NCBI RefSeq assembly: GCF_001677955.1
Contig: NZ_LELA01000057.1
Location: 1-64,000 of the forward strand
DNA from: Chryseobacterium sp. BGARF1
GTDB lineage: Bacteria; Bacteroidota; Bacteroidia; Flavobacteriales; Weeksellaceae
Direction: 5' to 3'
Length of the DNA stretch: 64,000 nt
Below the pieces are notes generated by a model that was given only the letters and a program-made list of their open reading frames with translations, made no database searches and was not told the DNA's origin. This document shows, in pieces, positions 35,278 through 43,335 of the stretch. The first letter of the stretch is position 1. Each line of letters begins with the position of its first letter. The translations under genes were made by a program, and so were the position numbers.

Positions 35278-36267
35278 TTATAAGCTCGGGTTTTTTGTTT
35301 CATTAAATTCTTTTAAAAGATTCGCAAAAACAGTTTCCACAGGAAGAACTTCGTCAATTAAAGCAGAAACCTGACCGATTTCCAGTTCACCTTCTTCCAT
35401 ATCACCTTCAAACATTCCTTTTTTTGCTCTTGCTCTGCCTAAAGAAGCGACCAAAGCTTCAGCATTTCTTCCTACATTATATATTTCTTCAAGTTCGTTG
35501 AAGAATTTATTTTTAACCATTCTTACAGGTGCCAATTCTTTTAAAGTAAGAAGTGTATCACCTTCATTCAGTTCTGTAATTTTCTTTTTCCAGTTTTCGT
35601 GAGCACTTGCTTCTTGTGTTGCTGCAAAACGGCTTCCAATCTGTACTCCGTCTGCTCCTAAAATCATTGCTGCTTTCATCTGAGAACCCAAAGCAATTCC
35701 TCCTGCAGCAATTAATGGTTTAGAAATATGTTTTCTCACATTAGGGATTAAGCAAAAAGTAGTGGTTTCATCTCTTCCGTTGTGACCACCAGCTTCAAAA
35801 CCTTCTGCAACAATCGCATCCACTCCTGCTTCTTCACATTTAACAGCAAATTTGGTTGAAGAAACTACATGTGCAACTTTTAAACCTTCTTTTTGAAGAG
35901 TTTCGGTATAAGTTTTAGGACTTCCTGCTGAAGTAAAGACTATTTTCACACCTTCTTCCAGAATAATATTGATGATTTCTTCTAAATTTGGGTAAAGCAA
36001 AGCGACATTTACACCAAAAGGTTTATCGGTAGCTTTCTTACATTTCTGAATATTTTCTCTTAAAATGTCGGGATACATGCTTGCTGAACCAATCAAACCC
36101 AAACCACCACAATTTGAAACTGCCGAAGCCAACTTCCAGCCTGAATGCCAAATCATACCAGCCTGAATTATGGGATATTTAATATTAAAAAGTTCTTTGA
36201 CTCTGTTTTTATTTTCGTTCATTTCATGAAGCTTTTTAGCGGAATTGAAATCTATAAAATTACTCAT
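35278..36267 (-). CDS. Nitronate monooxygenase (2-nitropropane dioxygenase family)
   Basis: The 329-residue TIM-barrel flavoprotein has IKYPIIQAGMIWHSGWKLASAVSNCGGLGLIG at the N-terminus, then VDAIVAEGFEAGGHNGRDE with the catalytic-type histidine, AAGGIALGSQMKAAMILGADGVQIGSRF for FMN phosphate binding. These enzymes oxidise nitronates with FMN; some homologues are enoyl-ACP reductases (FabK), which remains possible. An internal ATG at 36222 is an alternative start closer to the fold. Operon with the downstream hydrolase. Confidence 0.88.
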   Translation of the reverse strand: MSNFIDFNSAKKLHEMNENKNRVKELFNIKYPIIQAGMIWHSGWKLASAVSNCGGLGLIGSASMYPDILRENIQKCKKATDKPFGVNVALLYPNLEEIINIILEEGVKIVFTSAGSPKTYTETLQKEGLKVAHVVSSTKFAVKCEEAGVDAIVAEGFEAGGHNGRDETTTFCLIPNVRKHISKPLIAAGGIALGSQMKAAMILGADGVQIGSRFAATQEASAHENWKKKITELNEGDTLLTLKELAPVRMVKNKFFNELEEIYNVGRNAEALVASLGRARAKKGMFEGDMEEGELEIGQVSALIDEVLPVETVFANLLKEFNETKNPSL

Positions 36268-36322
36268 AAGGTAAAAATACTAAAAACGCAGATTCTATGC
36301 TACATCTGTGAATTATTTTCAT

Positions 36323-36357
36323 AAAAAAACCTTCAGAAAGTTCTGAAGGTTTTTTTA
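36323..36357 (-). terminator. Terminator after the SurA-like gene
   Basis: An AAAAAACCTTCAGAA / TTCTGAAGGTTTTTT hairpin with a short loop begins directly at the stop codon of the SurA-like gene. It is symmetric and may work in both directions. Confidence 0.8.
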
Positions 36358-37725
36358 TTATTTTTTTAAAGATTCTTTTTTCCAGTTCCCTTTAAAATCA
36401 CAAGAGTCATATCGACCGTCAATAGAAATAAATGTGGTTGGAAGTTTTGAATTGACAAACTTTTCAATCATTTCACTTTTTTTCTTATTAAGAGCCATCT
36501 GCTTGATTCTGTCGTAATCAGTTTCTAGAGTAATCTGGTGAGCAGGAATAACATCTTCAATTTTAATAATCTTTACTACTTTTCTTTTTCTTTCGTCTTC
36601 ATCATCAAAAGCAGTGGTAATATCATTTTTATTAAGACCAGCAAGTTCATAACTGATCACTCCCGGAATACTTTCTCTTTCCATTTTACTAGAACCATCT
36701 TGACCAGTAATAACACCCGCATTGAATTTAGTTTTTTTATCATCTGAAAACTTAAATGCGGCATCTTTAAAACTCAATTTTTCAGCTAAAACCAAACCTC
36801 TGATACTGTCTAATTTTTGTTTTGCAGTCGTAATTTCCGCATCTGTAGGCGTAGCCATTAAAAGAATATGTCTCGCATCATACGCTTTACCCGACTTTTT
36901 CACCAACTGAATAATGTGATATCCAAATTCAGATTCCACAGGGTCTGAAATTTCACCTTCCTGTAGATTTAATGCTGCAGCTTCGAAAGGCTTTACCATT
37001 TGTCCTTTAAAGATATTTTTCATCAAACCTCCATTCGGAGCTGTTCCTGTATCTTCAGAGTAAATTCTTGCCTGGCTTTCAAAGCTTTCACCAGCTACAA
37101 TATCAGCCTTTATTTTTTTAAGCTTATTAATCAATTCATCTTTATGAGCTTCAGTAAGCTTAGGATACATCATGATTTGAGAAAGGGAAACCTCATCTTT
37201 GATTTCAGGAAGCTGAGACTTATACAAATTGAAAAAATCGGTTACTTCATTAGGAGTAACATCAGCTTTCTCTGTAATTCTTTGATATTTTGCCTGCCCG
37301 TAATATTGATCAGTATCAATTTTTTCGATGGCATTTTTCATCTCATACTGATTTCTGAACTTGTAAGCAGCAAGCATCGTCTTTTCATCAGGAAACTGAC
37401 CTAAAAACTGGTTATATTTTGCATTTACTGTTTCTTTAATCGCTGCAGAACGGTTTTCAATCAATGTATCTCTTTTAGCTTCGTACACCAAAAGTTTATT
37501 ATTAATTAAGTTTTCCAAAAACTCACATCTATCAGTCGTTGAAGCACCCTGCTGTTTTCCGTAATTCATCTGCTCTTCTACATCAGATTCCAAAACGATT
37601 TCATCACCAATTACTGCCGCAATACCGTCTACCAACTGCCCTTTCTTTAGCTGAGCATTGATGTTTCCTGAGAATAACATCGCGAAAACTCCTAAAAGGA
37701 AAGTGATTTTTAGTTTATTTGTCAT
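36358..37725 (-). CDS. SurA-like periplasmic peptidyl-prolyl isomerase
   Basis: The 455-residue protein has a signal peptide (to about residue 24, SGNINAQ), then GIAAVIGDEIVLESDVEEQM, the classic SurA_N opening. Two parvulin domains follow: one from ISLSQIMMYPKLTEAHKDEL (with SRIYSEDTGTAPNGGLM) and a second from DARHILLMATPTDAE. A C-terminal helix completes the chaperone core. It helps fold outer-membrane proteins in the periplasm. A strong terminator follows. In many Bacteroidota several SurA homologues exist, so I do not assign the symbol. Confidence 0.92.
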   Translation of the reverse strand: MTNKLKITFLLGVFAMLFSGNINAQLKKGQLVDGIAAVIGDEIVLESDVEEQMNYGKQQGASTTDRCEFLENLINNKLLVYEAKRDTLIENRSAAIKETVNAKYNQFLGQFPDEKTMLAAYKFRNQYEMKNAIEKIDTDQYYGQAKYQRITEKADVTPNEVTDFFNLYKSQLPEIKDEVSLSQIMMYPKLTEAHKDELINKLKKIKADIVAGESFESQARIYSEDTGTAPNGGLMKNIFKGQMVKPFEAAALNLQEGEISDPVESEFGYHIIQLVKKSGKAYDARHILLMATPTDAEITTAKQKLDSIRGLVLAEKLSFKDAAFKFSDDKKTKFNAGVITGQDGSSKMERESIPGVISYELAGLNKNDITTAFDDEDERKRKVVKIIKIEDVIPAHQITLETDYDRIKQMALNKKKSEMIEKFVNSKLPTTFISIDGRYDSCDFKGNWKKESLKK

Positions 37726-37813
37726 TATACTATTTTAAACAAGTTGCAAATTTAGAATTCTTAATGAATTGCACTCAATTTTTTATTATAAATATTTCTT
37801 AAAAAGAGATGAT

Positions 37814-38737
37814 TTACTGTAATTCGACGTTAAAAGTTGTCAATTCTTTAAATTGCTCCAATCTGCTAGAAATATCAGCTTCATTAACTTCTTCAATTCT
37901 TTCTGTTCCGAATTTTTCTACCGTGAAAGATGCCATTGCAGAACCTACGATCAATGCAGACTTCATTGTTTCGAAATCGAATTTACCTTTTTTAGCAAGA
38001 TATGCTGCAAAACCACCTGCGAAAGTATCTCCGGCACCAGTCGGATCAAAAACATCTTCCAAAGGAAGTGCAGGAATTGCGAATACTTTATTATCATGGA
38101 ACAATAAAGCACCATGCTCTCCTTTTTTGATAATTACGTAATCAGGTCCCATTGTATGAATCTTCTTAGCTGCTTTTACTAAAGAGTATTCTCCTGAAAG
38201 CTGTCTTGCTTCCTCATCGTTGATGCTGATCACGTCAGTTTTAGCAATCATATCTTTCAAAATATCCATAGCAGAATCCATCCAGAAATTCATCGTATCT
38301 AAAATAACCAATTTAGGACGTGTATTCATTTTTTCAAGAACCGAAAGCTGAACTCCAGGGTGAAGATTTCCTAATAGTAAAATCTCAGCATCTTGCATAG
38401 AAGCTGGAATTTTTGGATCAAAATTCTCCAAAACATTTACTTCAGTCGCTAAAGTATCTCTAGTATTTAGGTCATTGTGGTATTTACCAGACCAGAAAAA
38501 CGTTTTTCCTTCTTTTACAATTTCTAATCCTTCGATGTTTACTTCTCTGTTGGTAAACATATCAAGATATTCCTGTGGGAAATCTCCTCCAACAACAGAT
38601 ACAATTCCAGATTTTACTCCTAAAATAGAAGAAGTAATCCCGATATAAGTAGCTGCTCCACCTAAAATTTTATCTGTTTTCCCAAACGGCGTCTCAATTG
38701 CATCAAATGCCACGCTTCCTACGACTAAAAGTTTCAT
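37814..38737 (-). CDS. PfkB-family carbohydrate/nucleoside kinase
   Basis: The 307-residue protein has the ribokinase-like fold: LVVGSVAFDAIETPFGKTDKILGGAATYIG at the start with the GGAAT substrate loop, ILLLGNLHPGVQL in the middle, VIIKKGEHGAL, and the PfkB signature DPTGAGDTFAGGFAAYL near residue 240 with the catalytic Asp. Substrate (ribose, adenosine or fructose-phosphate type) cannot be told. It is transcribed alone, 75 bp after the gldD start region. Confidence 0.9.
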   Translation of the reverse strand: MKLLVVGSVAFDAIETPFGKTDKILGGAATYIGITSSILGVKSGIVSVVGGDFPQEYLDMFTNREVNIEGLEIVKEGKTFFWSGKYHNDLNTRDTLATEVNVLENFDPKIPASMQDAEILLLGNLHPGVQLSVLEKMNTRPKLVILDTMNFWMDSAMDILKDMIAKTDVISINDEEARQLSGEYSLVKAAKKIHTMGPDYVIIKKGEHGALLFHDNKVFAIPALPLEDVFDPTGAGDTFAGGFAAYLAKKGKFDFETMKSALIVGSAMASFTVEKFGTERIEEVNEADISSRLEQFKELTTFNVELQ

Positions 38738-38812
38738 ATGTATTTTTTATTTATTTTTAATTGTCATATGCTATCTACCGATGTCATATGTATTTTTATA
38801 TATTTTTAAAGC

Positions 38813-39370
38813 TTATTTTTTCCATTCAAAAGTATCCAGCAAATGCATCATATCTTTTTTGATGTAATCAATTGCAGGAGCTAAAGAATCTGGTTTTGGT
38901 CTGGAATTGAAGTATAAATATCCTGTTACGAAATGTTTTGTACTGTCGGTCGCATAAAACTGCAAATTGGATGCAGCCTGACCTTTCAGCTCATAAAAAT
39001 TTCCGTAGACTCTTTTCTCAGGATATTCAAACGATTTTGTATCGATAGAACTTGCTTTGACAGTATGTTTGTAAACCATTTTTTCGGTTTCCATAATCTG
39101 TTGCGCAAAATCATTGTTGATAGGATAATACGTAAGGAAAATCTTCGCCTTCATTTTCGGATAGTTCAGATAATACCAACAAGGTTTCTTTGCATCATAA
39201 ATTTTGGCATAATCTGAAGCTTCAAAAGAATACAGACAATTAGGCTCGAATTTATGATACTTTGGTGCCGGATATTCTAATCTCAACTCGCCGTAAGGTT
39301 TTGGAGTACTCTCTTTTCCGCACGAAATGATCAACATCGAAACAAAAATAAAAATGACTTTTTTAATCAT
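38813..39370 (-). CDS. gldD: Gliding motility/T9SS lipoprotein GldD
   Basis: From ATG 39370 the product has a lipoprotein signal (SMLIISCGKES). The mature part carries the GldD pattern: PKPYGELRLEYPAPKYHKF, PCWYYLNYPKMKAKIFLTYYPI, and LQFYATDSTKHFVTGYLYFNSRPKPDSLAPAIDYIKKDM. GldD is required for gliding and type IX secretion in flavobacteria, where it is found near gldE. Here no gldE or ssb lies between gldD and the nearby mutY. It fits with the T9SS-sorted PhoX-like protein in this window. An upstream ATG at 39385 would add five residues before the signal. Confidence 0.9.
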   Translation of the reverse strand: MIKKVIFIFVSMLIISCGKESTPKPYGELRLEYPAPKYHKFEPNCLYSFEASDYAKIYDAKKPCWYYLNYPKMKAKIFLTYYPINNDFAQQIMETEKMVYKHTVKASSIDTKSFEYPEKRVYGNFYELKGQAASNLQFYATDSTKHFVTGYLYFNSRPKPDSLAPAIDYIKKDMMHLLDTFEWKK

Positions 39371-39563
39371 TTTGCAAAAATACAAATTAGATTTAGATTT
39401 TGGGAGACAAATTTCAGCATTTCAATGAGTTTTGAAATTTGTTGGAAAAGATTTTTTAACGCAAAGTCCGCAAAGTTTTTTTTTTCATCACTTACTGCAT
39501 ATTTTTCGTTCACAAAGGCGTTTCACTTAGCAAAGACAACAAAGTTAATGAAGTAGGTATTTT

Positions 39564-39600
39564 TGTCATTCTGAACGAAGCAAAGCATAGGGAAGAATCT
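39564..39600. repeat. Dispersed GTCATTCTGAACGAAG-type repeat
   Basis: The block GTCATTCTGAACGAAGCAAA followed by GGAAGAATCT recurs as two inverted copies at 59976-60049. It looks like a REP-type dispersed palindrome unit sitting between mutY and gldD. Confidence 0.6.
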
Positions 39601-39629
39601 CTTTTTTAAATTAATAGATAATGTTTTAA

Positions 39630-40676
39630 TTATAGAATTTTATATGCTATATCGTAGTTTTGAATATAATTTTCCAAAGGTTTTGGAAATGACCTTTCGT
39701 GAGAACCTTCAACATCGGTTACAATATAATTGTTTTGAGCAATAAAACTTTCCCAAACTGTTTCAGAATCAACCTCAACATTAAAAATTTCTATGCTTAA
39801 ATTTTTGTGAGTAAGTTTATGATTAACCGTTTTTACACTTTTAATAAACGGTTTTAAATAATCTGAAATTATTGGTGGAAATTCAAATAATTTCTTCCAG
39901 ATAAAATCGTCTTTTCTTTGCTGAATTAAAAACTGTCCGTTTCTGTGAACGAAATAATATTTTAAATCTAAATCCTGTGCTTTTACTTTCTTGGTTTTAA
40001 CAGGAAATTCTGAAATTTTATTTAATGAAAAAGCAAGGCAGTCATCATTTACAGGACAATCATTACACAAAGGATTTTTAGGTTTACAGATCTCCGAACC
40101 CAGATCCATCATCGCCTGATTAAAATCACCTACATTTTCAGGCATAATCAAAGCTGATAATTCTGAAAAATAATTGAAAGCTCTCGAATTGGAAATATCA
40201 AAATCATCAGCAAAAATTCTACTTAAAACTCGGTAGAAATTCCCGTCAACTGCAGGCATTTTTCCACCAAAACAAATACTGGAAACTGCAGCAGCAGTAT
40301 ATTTACCTATTCCTTTTAGCTTTAAAATTTCATCGTAATCAGAAGGAAAAATTCCTTTATAATCATTAATAATTTGTTGTGAAGCTTTGTGAATATTAAT
40401 GGCACGAGAATAATATCCTAAACCTTTCCAATACAATAAAACCTCATCTTCAGGAGATTCTGCCAAAGTTTTAACGTCGGGAAATCTTTTAATAAAATTA
40501 TTGTAATGATTTAAACCCTGAGCAATTCTGGTTTGCTGAAAAACAATCTCGCAAATCCAAATCTTATAAGGATTTTTGGTTTTTCTGAACGGTAAATCTC
40601 TCGCATTTTTATCATACCACTTCAACAGCTTATTCCCGATGTGAAGAAAGTCTGAGTTTCTTTTATTCTTTTCCAA
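39630..40676 (-). CDS. mutY: A/G-specific adenine glycosylase MutY
   Basis: The 348-residue protein has the MutY layout: WICEIVFQQTRIAQG with the catalytic Glu near residue 44, LKGIGKYTAAAVSSICFG helix-hairpin-helix, PAVDGNFYRVLSRIF with the catalytic Asp, and the 4Fe-4S cluster CKPKNPLCNDCPVNDDC. A C-terminal NUDIX-like domain (FLIQQRKDDFIWKKLFEFP) recognises 8-oxoguanine. It removes adenine mispaired with 8-oxoG. Normal length. Confidence 0.95.
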   Translation of the reverse strand: MEKNKRNSDFLHIGNKLLKWYDKNARDLPFRKTKNPYKIWICEIVFQQTRIAQGLNHYNNFIKRFPDVKTLAESPEDEVLLYWKGLGYYSRAINIHKASQQIINDYKGIFPSDYDEILKLKGIGKYTAAAVSSICFGGKMPAVDGNFYRVLSRIFADDFDISNSRAFNYFSELSALIMPENVGDFNQAMMDLGSEICKPKNPLCNDCPVNDDCLAFSLNKISEFPVKTKKVKAQDLDLKYYFVHRNGQFLIQQRKDDFIWKKLFEFPPIISDYLKPFIKSVKTVNHKLTHKNLSIEIFNVEVDSETVWESFIAQNNYIVTDVEGSHERSFPKPLENYIQNYDIAYKIL

Positions 40677-40709
40677 AAAACCAATTCATTTAATGAGACA
40701 AAGATAAAA

Positions 40710-41183
40710 CTATTTTTTTTCGTTATCAAGAAGATAAACAGGCGCACCTTTTAGCCATTGATATTTGATCTGTTTCATCTCTGCAATAAATCTATAGCCT
40801 TTAAGCTTTTCTAAAAAAACATAAACCGAATCATTTTTTTCTTTTTTAAGATCTAATCTTTGAGTAGAAAGAAACTGAAACGGATACGGAATCATAGAAT
40901 CTCTTTTGCTGAATAATAGATCTCCGGAATTGATGCTATAAATGTAAAATGCTTTACCACGCCCGGAAGAACTGTCGGATACAGAAATATCCGAGCTTGC
41001 CACAACCATATCACTAATTCCGTAAGCTTCGTCTTCAGACATTACATAAGCTTGAGCGGTATCCCTTTTTTCGTTTTTGAAAAGATCAATTTCATATTTT
41101 CGGGGTCGTTGATACTCTTTTTCGCAACTTAAAACTGAGAACAGCAGAAAAGCTAACAAAATGTAAAACGTAAAATTTTTCAT
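40710..41183 (-). CDS. Uncharacterised lipoprotein downstream of tssC
   Basis: From ATG 41183 the product is about 157 residues with a lipoprotein signal (LLFSVLSC, then EKEYQRPRKYEID). The mature part has mixed beta content and I recognise no domain. The longer frame from 41234 would bury the signal, so the inner start is preferred. It lies under 80 bp downstream of tssC on the same strand, with only a weak hairpin (about 41211-41239) between, so a link to the sheath genes is possible. Function unknown. Confidence 0.75.
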   Translation of the reverse strand: MKNFTFYILLAFLLFSVLSCEKEYQRPRKYEIDLFKNEKRDTAQAYVMSEDEAYGISDMVVASSDISVSDSSSGRGKAFYIYSINSGDLLFSKRDSMIPYPFQFLSTQRLDLKKEKNDSVYVFLEKLKGYRFIAEMKQIKYQWLKGAPVYLLDNEKK

Positions 41184-41261
41184 TACACCGTTTTTAAAAT
41201 AATTAGAAATAAAAAACCGATGTTTTTGACGCACCGGTTTCTATATTAAATATTGGGGAAA

Positions 41262-42623
41262 TTAATCCTGGATATATTCTGCATCCCACTCGTTACCATC
41301 GTCACCTTTATGGCCATCAAGCTTGATCACAAAACTTTTTGTAGGGAAATAAGGAGTCAGTCTGATATCTAGCCAAACTCTGTCTTTGTTTACCTTATCT
41401 TGTTCAAAACGTACAATTTTAAATTTTTCAATCAATTTATCTGCTCCTTTGATGCCGTCTAAGAAACTTACAATCTGTCTTCTCAAATCGTCTTCATTTT
41501 TTGCGTTCCAGTTTTCAAAGGCTCTTCGGTTTAAGAAATCCAATAAAACTTTAGTTACATAATCGAATACACGAACTACAGAATATGTTTGAAGACCGAT
41601 GTTATCTCCTGTAAACAATGTTTTTGCAGAGAATGCCATGATTTTGCCATATTCATTGACCATAGGAACTAATCCCATTTTTTCTAACTGAGAAATTTCA
41701 CTTTTCTTCAATTCAAATTTCACAGCATCTACTTCGTTGATATTACCATGCTTTTTACCTGCAGCGACTTGTGACATTAAAGTTTTATGAATTTTTCCGG
41801 CCAATGAAGTTGAAGGTGGAAGTTCTACATTCTCTTCTTCACCTACCTCTTCTGCTCTGCCACGACCAACTAGCCAGTTACACGTCATGATTACATTACT
41901 TCTGTGCAATTCACCCCCTGTAAGATTTGCTGAGTGGAATAAATCTACTACATCATCCGGTTTATCTAGATTGGCAAAATCGGTAACCATCATTACTTTG
42001 TTTTCGTTACAGATTTTTGCCCATTTTTCTACAACTTTATTAGAACCTAAATATCCTGGAATTGCCAGAATAGAATAGTTATCTCTTAAATCTAAACGGT
42101 CATAATAGCTTTTAAATTCATCAGAAATAGCATCAATAAATATCGGATTATCTAAGTCTGAAACCTGCTCCAAAGTTGCATTGACAATACTTACATTGTC
42201 TACTTTGTCTAATTCTGTATTTTTATAGAACTGAGCAACCGTTCTGTAGGAAGTTTCAAGTTGACGAATAGCATCAAGAGAATTTTTAAGATTTACCTTC
42301 AAATTCTGATCTGCCTGTTGTGCTTTATTTTTGCAGGTATCTGCCATTTTTTCAGCAGAATCGTTGCTGTTTAAAAGCTCTACCCAGAGATTAATCTTTT
42401 GTAAGAGTTCTTTCCTTTCATCAGACTTGTTCCCATCATTCATGAAGATCTCTTTTCTTGCCTTTCTGGTGGGGTTCATATTGGCGATTCCGTCTACGAC
42501 AGATTCTATAAAGCCAAATCCTCCAATTTTATTTAATTCTTCAAGCGGATTTCCTTTTGGTCTTCCAGCCTGCTGCTGTTGATTATGTTGTTGGCCCTCT
42601 GCAGCCTGTAATTTACTATCCAT
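41262..42623 (-). CDS. tssC: T6SS-iii contractile sheath large subunit TssC
   Basis: The 453-residue protein has a Gln-rich N-terminus, then a TssC/VipB-like body: NPIFIDAISDEFKSYYDRLDLRDNYSILAIPGYLGSNKVVEKWAKIC..., SNVIMTCNWLVGRGR, GDNIGLQTYSVVRVFDYVTKVLLDFLNRRAFENW, and a C-terminal VWLDIRLTPYFPTKSFVIKLDGH that forms the interlocking sheath strands. This short form is typical of the Bacteroidota T6SS subtype iii. With TssB it builds the contractile sheath that drives the Hcp tube. It follows tssB by 23 bp. Confidence 0.9.
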   Translation of the reverse strand: MDSKLQAAEGQQHNQQQQAGRPKGNPLEELNKIGGFGFIESVVDGIANMNPTRKARKEIFMNDGNKSDERKELLQKINLWVELLNSNDSAEKMADTCKNKAQQADQNLKVNLKNSLDAIRQLETSYRTVAQFYKNTELDKVDNVSIVNATLEQVSDLDNPIFIDAISDEFKSYYDRLDLRDNYSILAIPGYLGSNKVVEKWAKICNENKVMMVTDFANLDKPDDVVDLFHSANLTGGELHRSNVIMTCNWLVGRGRAEEVGEEENVELPPSTSLAGKIHKTLMSQVAAGKKHGNINEVDAVKFELKKSEISQLEKMGLVPMVNEYGKIMAFSAKTLFTGDNIGLQTYSVVRVFDYVTKVLLDFLNRRAFENWNAKNEDDLRRQIVSFLDGIKGADKLIEKFKIVRFEQDKVNKDRVWLDIRLTPYFPTKSFVIKLDGHKGDDGNEWDAEYIQD

Positions 42624-42646
42624 AATATTTGTGTAGGTACTTAAGA

Positions 42647-43093
42647 TTATTTTTCAAGTTCTTGTGCAACATCTTTCAATGCTTCAATAAAAGCAGCTCT
42701 AGACTGCTCATTTTCCAACATATTGCGAAGAATCTTATTGGTTTTCAGCTGACGTACGATTTTATTGTACTGCTCCTGCTCCAAGCTGAGCTGCTGAAGG
42801 TAATCTGATTTCTGAACAAGATTTTTGGGAGTAAAGTCTCCAAGATTCTGAAAACGGAATTCTTCTTCTACCACAGTTCCTTCTTCTGTTTCGTGCTGTA
42901 CAGCAACAGAAGGTTGAAAGTGTCTGAAAACATCATCTACGGTTTTTAATCCTGTAACAATTTCGGGAACATAAGATTCGTCTGTTGTAAGCTGGCTTAC
43001 GATAAGAGATTTGTTCTCCTGGATTTCTTGAATAGCTTCATTAGCGTCGACCTTGACTTCGTTTCCGCCAACACCATAATTAAACATTGCCAT
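42647..43093 (-). CDS. tssB: T6SS-iii contractile sheath small subunit TssB
   Basis: The 148-residue protein begins MAMFNYGVGGNEVKVDANEA and contains VPEIVTGLKTVDDVFRHFQPSV and EFRFQNLGDFTPKNLVQKSDYL, matching the TssB/VipA 'sheath small subunit' pattern, ending in a coiled helix. It pairs with TssC to form the contractile sheath. No other T6SS gene (hcp, clpV, vgrG, baseplate) lies next to it in the window. The start follows a spacer with a plausible promoter. Confidence 0.88.
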   Translation of the reverse strand: MAMFNYGVGGNEVKVDANEAIQEIQENKSLIVSQLTTDESYVPEIVTGLKTVDDVFRHFQPSVAVQHETEEGTVVEEEFRFQNLGDFTPKNLVQKSDYLQQLSLEQEQYNKIVRQLKTNKILRNMLENEQSRAAFIEALKDVAQELEK

Positions 43094-43158
43094 ATTATTA
43101 TTATTTTGAGATTGTTGATTTTGGTTTGGATTAGCAAATTTTTGACCAATCCATTGCT

Positions 43159-43189
43159 TAAATTTATAAAAAAACTATAACATACAAAA
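43159..43189 (-). promoter_or_regulatory. Candidate promoter of the tssBC unit
   Basis: On the minus strand TTTTG (43189-43185) and TAAATTTA (43166-43159) are 18 bp apart, near the TTTG / TAnnTTTG spacing of Bacteroidota promoters, 66 bp before the tssB start. The last base of the -7 box differs. Confidence 0.35.
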
Positions 43190-43286
43190 TTTTGTGAAGT
43201 TTTTTTTAAAATAATTCAATTTACAGGTGATAATTAAATGATTATTAATGCTTTTTGGTCTCACTAGTCTATGAATAACAAATAAA

Positions 43287-43314
43287 AAAACGCACCAAAA
43301 TGATGCGTTTTTAA
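43287..43314 (-). terminator. Terminator after the M13 peptidase gene
   Basis: An AAAACGCA / TGCGTTTT stem with a nine-base loop is followed by T residues on the minus strand, 22 bp after the stop codon. Confidence 0.7.
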
Positions 43315-43335
43315 CAGTAAATTATTATAGTAAAA

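Noticed and set aside
36538..37404. Several plus-strand frames within the SurA-like gene region
   Set aside because: They are antisense shadows of a gene with clear parvulin domains.
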